Of a stretch of 64,000 nucleotides of DNA, positions 58,053-64,000 are shown piece after piece. The notes beneath the pieces were generated by a model. It worked only from the letters and a program-made list of their open reading frames with translations, did not search any database and was not told where the DNA came from. The translations under genes were made by a program, and so were the position numbers. Location: contig JAKUCV010001087.1 of NCBI GenBank assembly GCA_028386065.3, positions 138,706-202,705 of the forward strand, read 5' to 3'. Each line of letters starts with the position of its first letter. Position 1 is the stretch's first letter. The DNA comes from Turnera subulata. Lineage: Eukaryota; Streptophyta; Magnoliopsida; Malpighiales; Passifloraceae.

Positions 58053-60644
58053 ATGAGCTCAGGAACTCGCAGCCAGAATCCCGAACTCATCTCTGTTTCT
58101 GACCCTGAATCACTCCTCCATTCTAAGTCCCAAAATCTGGAAGAGGCTCTGAACAGTGCCACACCGTCAGAAACATCTGGGCCAGAGAAAGTAGAAGAGG
58201 AAAAAGAACTGATACTTATTCCCGTTGCAATGGCAGCTAACGAAGAAGATGAGCTGAATAATGTGCCCATGAATGAGCTGCTAGCTCGAGGGATTGAGAA
58301 CAGGAGCTACCCCATCGTCCACCCGGAGATTACAGCAGCTCAATACGAATTGAAACCAAGTCTTATTCAGCTTGTGGAGAATAAAACTTTCAGTGGCTTA
58401 TCATCGGAGGACCCGCACCAGCACTTGCACAATTTCCTCCAATATTGTGACACTGTTAAAATTCGGGATTATAGTGATGATGCCAAGCGGCTCCGCTTGT
58501 TTCCATATTCTTTGGTGGGCAAGGCTCAAAAGTGGCTTTCTAGCCTCCCTGCCAATAGCATCACCTCTTGGTCTGAGATGGAGGTTGCATTTTTAAAGAA
58601 GTATTTCCCAACGGGCAAGCAGACTAAACTTCAGTTGGAGATTCAAGAATTCCAGCAGAGGGCTGATGAGTCTCTCACGGAAGCTTGGGATAGGTATCAA
58701 GATTTGATTGCAAGGTGCCACAATCACTTTGTTCGACCGTTGGTATTATTGCAAACTTTCTATGATCATGCGACACCTGCTGGGAAATCCACTTTGAATT
58801 CTATTACAGGGGGAAATTTCTTGGCTGTACCCTATAATGAAGCTTGCCGATTGATGGAGAATTTGGCCGATGAAGCTACCAATAGGAACCCACCTGGTGT
58901 CATACAGGTTGACACTGTTTAGAAAATTGAAGCAGGAATGTCAGCCATGCAGCACCAAATTAAGGAGATGGGCAGCAAATTTGACAAATTGATGGTCAAA
59001 TCTATGGCAGAAACTGTCATGAGATGCGAAGTTTGCAATGGTGCTCATTCTTTCCAAGAGTGCCAAAAATTGATGACTGAAAAGGCGAATTACGTCAATG
59101 GGCAGCCGCACCAATATCAGCAGGGGAGCCACCAATATTATCAGCAGCCCAGGCTGTATAATCAGGGACAGCAAGGATACCATGGGAGCCAGCAGCAAAA
59201 CCTCCCCCAGCAGCATGACGTGATGAGCATGCTTAAGGTTATCATGGAAACTCAAAACAAGTTGGCGGAAGATATGCAACAAATCAAGGCCCACTCAAAA
59301 ATCCTTGATAACCAGATGGCCCAACATGCTTAACAGCTCAGGAACACTCAAGGGAAGCTACCAGGTCAGCCGGAGGAAAATCCCAAAGAACAGTGCAAGG
59401 CCGTTACTCTGCGCAGTGGTAAGGAACTGCAGCCAGTGCAACAGAGTGACCCCGTTCGCCAATCTGCAGTGGAAAAGAATGATGGAGCAAGTTCGGCAGC
59501 TGCTCAACCTCAACCACAGACCTCTAAAGGGAAGGAAAAGGTGGAAGAAAAGATTGAAGTGCAGCCATATATGCCCCCTCTTCCATACCCCGAATTTTAC
59601 AAGAATACCAAGCTTGATGCCAAATTTCGGAAGTTTGTGGAGATGTTGAAGAAAGTATGCATTAATCTCCCCTTTACAGAGGTGATTAGTGAGATGCCAA
59701 GCTATGCTAAGTTCCTGAAAGACCTTGTGTCTAAGAAGAGAGCCATTGAGGATGCTGAAACGGTGCCCATGACCGAAAAGTGCAGTGCACTTATCTTGCA
59801 AAAATTTCCAACAAAGAGGAAGGACCCACGGAGTTTTTCAATTCCTTGCATTGTTGATACTCTGAAAATTGACAAAGCTTTGTGTGATTTAGGGGCAAGT
59901 GTCAGCTTAATTCCTCTATCCCTTGCTAAGAAAATATCAATTAGGGACTTGAAACCCACCAGGATGACCCTCCAGCTAGCTGACCGAAGTGTTAAACACC
60001 CAATTAGGATGCTTGAAGATGTTCCTGTGCATATTGGAAAATTGTAGATTCCAGTAGACTTTGTTGTTCTAGAAATGGAAACCGATTCCCAAACACCCAT
60101 CATACTTGGAAGACCTTTCTTAGCAACCGCAGGGGCTATGATTGATTGCCCAGAAGGGAAGTTGACCCTCAAGGTTGGCAATGACTTAGTGGAGTTCAAC
60201 ATTCCAGAGGCTGCTAGGAATGAACTCAGTGCAAACATGTGCTATAGAGTTGATGCTTTTACGGACATGGTTGCAAGGGAGATTGATCAAGAAGGCCCAC
60301 TCTGTGACCCAATCGATGCACTATTGACTTCCCTTATTGATGGTGCACAACAAGAGGAACAAAACGCTCCAGAATATACTTGCTTGATCGAAGGGGACGT
60401 ACCAAAAACTATCCAGCAAGTTTATAAGCTCGAACCTGTGTCACAGAGTGACCCTGTTGATGACCATGACCTGATAAAAAGATTCCAACCAGTGGTCCAA
60501 GTCCTTCCTCACGGAGTAGTGGAGTCAATTGATGGAAAGCCTGAACCATTCAGGGTCAGTGGACAGTTGTTCACTCCATATGACCCAGGGGATACAGTAG
60601 ACAACAGGGCGACTCTGTTGCTTCGAGACTCTCCCATTACTTAA
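58053..60644 (+). pseudogene. Gag-protease polyprotein with three in-frame stops
   Basis: One reading frame of 864 codons runs from ATG 58053 to TAA 60642-60644, broken only by TAG 58920, TAA 59331 and TAG 60045. Gag core: HLHNFLQYCDTVKI, KRLRLFPYSLVGKAQKWLSS, then FLKKYFP..K...L..EI..F. After the first stop comes a CCHC-like knuckle CEVCNGAHSFQEC (about 59020-59060) and a Q/Y-rich stretch. After the second come a Lys/Glu linker and the PYPEFYKN.KLD..F.KF segment. The retropepsin site is LCDLGASVSLIP (about 59880), with the flap side continuing past the third stop to IILGRPFL. No reverse transcriptase follows. The few, isolated stops fit a recently inactivated gene. Confidence 0.85.
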
Positions 60645-62537
60645 ATAAAAGGGTGTCCAGCTAAGACGACATTAAAGAAGCGCTTCTCAGGAGGCAACCT
60701 AAGATTTTTGGAGGTAATTTTTAGTTTATGTATTTTTACTTTTAATTTTCTTTGTCGTTTATTTTATTTTGCAGGAAAAAAGAAGAAAAATCAAAAAGAC
60801 AAAAAAATAGAGAGTAAGCAAGCCTGACACAACGTGGAGGACTTGGGGATGGGACAATCATCAGCAAAATCCAGAGAAGCATCCCTTTTCCCTTTTATTT
60901 ATCTTTTCTGTATTTTGCTTGGTTCACATACCCACACAGAGGCACCCCTAACAGCGTCACTCTGTTCGCATTTTCGTGTTCTGTATTGTGTTCCTAAACC
61001 CACCCATTCCCACCCTTATCTATTACACATGCTAGTTTTTAGGTTTGGGGGTGTCCTTTCATGTCATGTCCTTGTTCTTTTACTGCTTTCTGTGTTTCTT
61101 ATTTATTTGTTGCTTTGTACCCCTTTTTGTGTTTCTTTTGGTCCAGTGAGGACACTGTTCCGTCTAGGTTTGGGGGTGCAAATTTGCAATTTGTGGCATT
61201 GTTTATTTTTATGCATGAACTTTTGTTGCATGGGCCAAAGGATTTTGTATGTAATTCTGATGTTTGCCTATTTCGGTTTGTACGGTGCGACTCTGTTCAA
61301 TTCTGCTTGCGTTAGTTCAGCCTTGGAATGACTACTCTTTTATCTATTTTTGAACTTACACCGAATCAGGTCCTTAAGTACACACTAATTACCACATGAT
61401 AATTCAAATTCTTGATCACAGTTAGCCAAAGTGACGTCCTTAGGATTTGGATAGTTTAGAGAATTCTTAAAAACTTCTAAGAAACAATTGTCCTAGAACA
61501 TCTCTTACACTTTCATTGAGGCAAAATTTCTAGCACAATCTTGATCAGAGACATGATTTAGGCCATCCTTGATTTACACTCACACAGAAACCATAGCCTA
61601 CCCTTGATCATTATATCCCTTGCTTGCCCTTTGAGCCTACTTTAGATGGTCATACATTCTTTTGTTACCCACAACAACTACCTCACACCTTTGCAGCCAC
61701 TTACATGACCATCTTGTGCCTGATCAGCACACATTTTTTCTTTGAAATCAACCCATACCCGTTCTGTTAAGTTATTGAGTCCATATACTTGCGCATCAGT
61801 TCATAAAAGAGCATTGAACATCAGATTTCAAAACTAACGGTCTCGCCCTATTCAGAATTTCTGTGAAAAGGATACAAGCTGTAGCATGATTAACCCCTGC
61901 TCACTCACGGAAAAAAAAAAAGAGCAAAAAGTTGAGAAAAAAACACAGAAAAACGTAACACACACAAAAAAACACAAAAACAAAAAAAAATGTGTGTGCA
62001 TTTGAGTTGAGCAGGGCAGATCATTCAATGAATATTACTGCCAGGGAACAGGGTCAGACTGTTGAAACATCGAGTTGCGCTAATTTTGCAAGGTTTGGAT
62101 TCAGTGATTTGACAGACTTTTGAACACTCTTTCCCCTTCATTCGAAACACAAACCTAACCTCGTTTCAACCCTTTATTAAGCCCTATTGATCTTTGATTA
62201 TTGATATGTGCCCATTAGTGGAGATGCGAGTTTTGAGTTGCCTATGGGACATTGTTTCAACTATTTGATCTCTAAGCATATCTTTTGAAGGACTGATTGG
62301 ATTGAATGTTTGTGAAGGAATTTGAATCTTGATCGTGAGTAGTTTGGTGAGCTTTAAACCTGAAATTTTTATGAGCAAACTTTTCAAGGTAGATTTTTCT
62401 AAGTCTAACTCGCAAGTTGCATTTGAACAGGGTCACGCTGTGCAGTTCTGAATAGACAACATCCGTGTGCATCTTTTCCCTTGATTTATTATTTAGTTTT
62501 GCTTGGGGACAAGCAAAACTTTAGGTTTGGGGGAATT
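60645..62537 (+). other. 3' non-coding region of the Athila-like element
   Basis: It starts with a GCGCTTCTCAGGAGGCAACC stretch (60681-60700) of the kind found after gag in related plant elements. It has three TAGGTTTGGGGG tracts (61040, 61165, 62522), five palindrome copies and an A-rich segment (61908-61990). A 165-codon hydrophobic frame (60834-61331) has no recognisable domain. Confidence 0.5.
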
Positions 62538-63908
62538 TGATATGTGTGCATATCATATAGTAATTTGGAGCATAAAATGTCCCTTTGGCCAAGTATTTAG
62601 TTAGGAACCATGCATTTTAATTACGGTTTTTGTCTATTTTATACTAGCATTATCTTCACTGATTGATACTTGCTTTCAGGTGTCTTTTGATGCAAAATAA
62701 CCTATATTTCGTGGGATTCAAGCTCTTTGTGGATTTCTGGAAAGATTGGAGCTGATTTGATGAAGATTTCCTGGCGAAGAGTTTTCAACGGTGTCACTCT
62801 GTTGAATCCCGCAGGGCAGAATCTGGAATTTATTATAAATTGTGTCAACTCTAGCTTGCTATTTAGTAGGAGTTATATTAAACCACCGACTTGTTTGGCA
62901 CTCCTATAAGAGAAAGAAGCCTGCTGTGACTAAAAGAAGGAAAAGAATCCTAGAAAAAAATATTAATTCCTAGATTCTAGCTACCTAAGCTAACTTCTAG
63001 GAATTAATGCTAGGGTTTCTTGGAGCATAAAAGGTGAAGTCGGCTCCAGCAGAAGGGGGACTCCAGAATTTTGTCGACAGCAGCTGGAAGGCAGAAGACT
63101 TTTTGTGGAGATTTTTCTGGTTTTATTTTACGGTTTGCTATGAACAAATCCTCCATGTTTATTTTATATTTTTCTATGAACTAATCCTCTTTTCTAGATC
63201 AAGAGGGATGTAGCTACTCAACTCTTTTTATGATTTAATTACTCCTCGAGCAGTTTTCTTATTTGTGTTCTTGATTTGTTTATGTGAGCATAATTCGGGT
63301 TTGAAGCTTGATCACCTTAAAACTTGTCTCAGGAGTTAGACTAAGCACTGACAGGAGATGTTTAATTCTGGAAAATCATAAACAAAACCTAATCTAGGTG
63401 CTGAAAGGCATTAGGATTATTGTGGAATTAGTAACAACAAAAAGCATCATTGCTCTTAGGAATAGGTTTGATCCACGATAGTGGTAAGATTGACCTCTGA
63501 GACGAAATTATACCTCCAAAAGTCGATAATTTCACCCTAGGTTGTTACCCATCAAGAAAACAAATCGAAAGCTGTAGATTTTTAGCGAACAGTGTCGCCC
63601 CGTTCGCGGACACGGAACAGAGTCACCCTGTTAGCAGGATCTGGAGGATAATTAGGGCATGAAAGGATAGAGTAGTGAACCCCGATTGATCTAGACCTTC
63701 TCTAATCTGTTATCTTCATATTATTTACGTTTTTAAATTGTTTATTTTATTGTTGAATCGCAATCTCAATTTATAATCACCAATTCATCACTATTTTACT
63801 GTTTTCAGCCTAACGGAGTGAGTCTGTTGATTAGTTATTTTGCCTAGTCTCTGTGGATACGACCTTGTGTGCTACCTCGATCTGTGCGCTTGCAGATTTT
63901 ACGCATTA
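62538..63908 (+). repeat. 3' LTR (1.37 kb)
   Basis: Direct repeat of 56576-57936. It has a 12-bp insertion near 62996-63007 and ends TA instead of CA. Confidence 0.92.
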
Positions 63909-63913
63909 CATCG

Positions 63914-64000
63914 CCATGTAGACAGTCCACATCAGCCTCCAGCATACGCCAAATTGGGTGAATAGTGCCCCAATTTTGACTTTGGGAGATTTGAAGGGGA
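63914..64000. other. Flank beyond the Athila-like element
   Basis: Sequence continuous with the empty target site seen before 56571. No feature. Confidence 0.4.

Larger units (their letters stand above)
56825..63632. repeat. Dispersed 17-bp palindrome, consensus AACRGNGTSRCYCYGTT
   Basis: Starts at 56825, 57616, 57644 (5' LTR), 59440, 60442, 60603 (gag-protease), 60950, 61281, 61836, 62047, 62426 (3' non-coding), 62787, 63588, 63616 (3' LTR); weaker copies at 58152 and 58441. The ideal form is AACAGAGT-N-ACTCTGTT. Copies in coding sequence lie in different frames. Confidence 0.8.
56576..63908 (+). mobile_element. Athila/Tat-like Ty3/gypsy element, gag-protease only
   Basis: LTRs at 56576-57936 and 62538-63908 are near-identical and begin TGATATGTGTGCATATCA, itself a short inverted repeat. 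The exact duplication CATCG lies at 56571-56575 and 63909-63913. The primer site TGGCGCCGTTGCCAGGGA (57943-57960) is the tRNA-Asp type used by Athila/Tat elements. A T/G-rich tract with GGGGG precedes the 3' LTR. The interior codes for gag and protease in one frame. Reverse transcriptase, RNase H and integrase are missing and 1.9 kb of non-coding DNA takes their place. This is a young, non-autonomous copy. Confidence 0.92.

Noticed and set aside
59358..60238. Minus-strand ORFs opposite gag-protease
   Set aside because: Antisense shadows of the polyprotein frame.
60834..61331. 165-codon hydrophobic ORF as an envelope-like gene of the Athila-type element
   Set aside because: It is T-rich with hydrophobicity in more than one frame, no signal/cleavage/TM layout is clear, and it overlaps a polypurine-like tract and palindrome copies.

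Overview
This window is nuclear DNA from a flowering plant, almost certainly a eudicot. The evidence is multi-exon genes with GT-AG introns that read cleanly as conserved plant proteins, embedded in many classes of plant transposable element (Tekay-like and Athila/Tat-like Ty3/gypsy, Ty1/copia, PIF/Harbinger, a Mutator-like element with long terminal inverted repeats, LINE fragments). I do not assign a species. No rRNA, tRNA, CRISPR or organellar genes were seen.

Only two host genes are supported, both on the + strand. At 2772-8346 is the catalytic subunit of the NatC N-terminal acetyltransferase (NAA30/MAK3), four exons, with a 2.15 kb gag-only retrotransposon in its 4.6 kb last intron. At 30831-46021 is a vacuolar/lysosomal-type class II alpha-mannosidase (GH38), 29 exons, 1035 codons, open throughout, with a 5.85 kb copia element (itself carrying a nested copia) in its 6.2 kb intron 24. 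Three of its 28 introns have GC donors. The two genes have no evident functional link.

Layout: 1-2430 partial Tekay-like LTR; 2431-8430 NAA30; 8431-11075 degraded repeats, including a DUF4283-type pseudogene; 11076-18987 Tekay-like gypsy element with 3 kb LTRs and only remnants of integrase; 19198-20637 Pack-MULE-like element that captured the 5' coding part of a TPR-thioredoxin-like (TTL) gene; 20638-24290 LTR and LINE remnants; 24294-30492 PIF/Harbinger element with an intact DDE transposase, a Myb/SANT-like gene and a third small gene (RNase H1 hybrid-binding-like domain plus a C-terminal membrane segment), interrupted by a copia-type LTR that contains a phased palindrome array; 30831-46021 alpha-mannosidase; 46600-48405 solo LTR and AT-rich intergenic DNA; 48411-56329 near-intact non-autonomous LTR element (minus strand, target duplication AGTTG) with no gag-pol but with two TATA-preceded ORF units in antisense; 56576-63908 young Athila/Tat-like element (duplication CATCG, tRNA-Asp primer site) with gag-protease only.

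The most unusual signals are (i) 16 copies of a 12-bp palindrome arranged as 8 pairs with about 21 bp spacing in about 73-bp units, just upstream of a TATA box in the LTR at 24495; (ii) a 17-bp palindrome (AACAGAGT-N-ACTCTGTT type) scattered at least 14 times through the Athila-like element in coding and non-coding parts; (iii) the third gene of the Harbinger element; and (iv) antisense cargo with an endonuclease (EEP) domain inside the 48411-56329 element.
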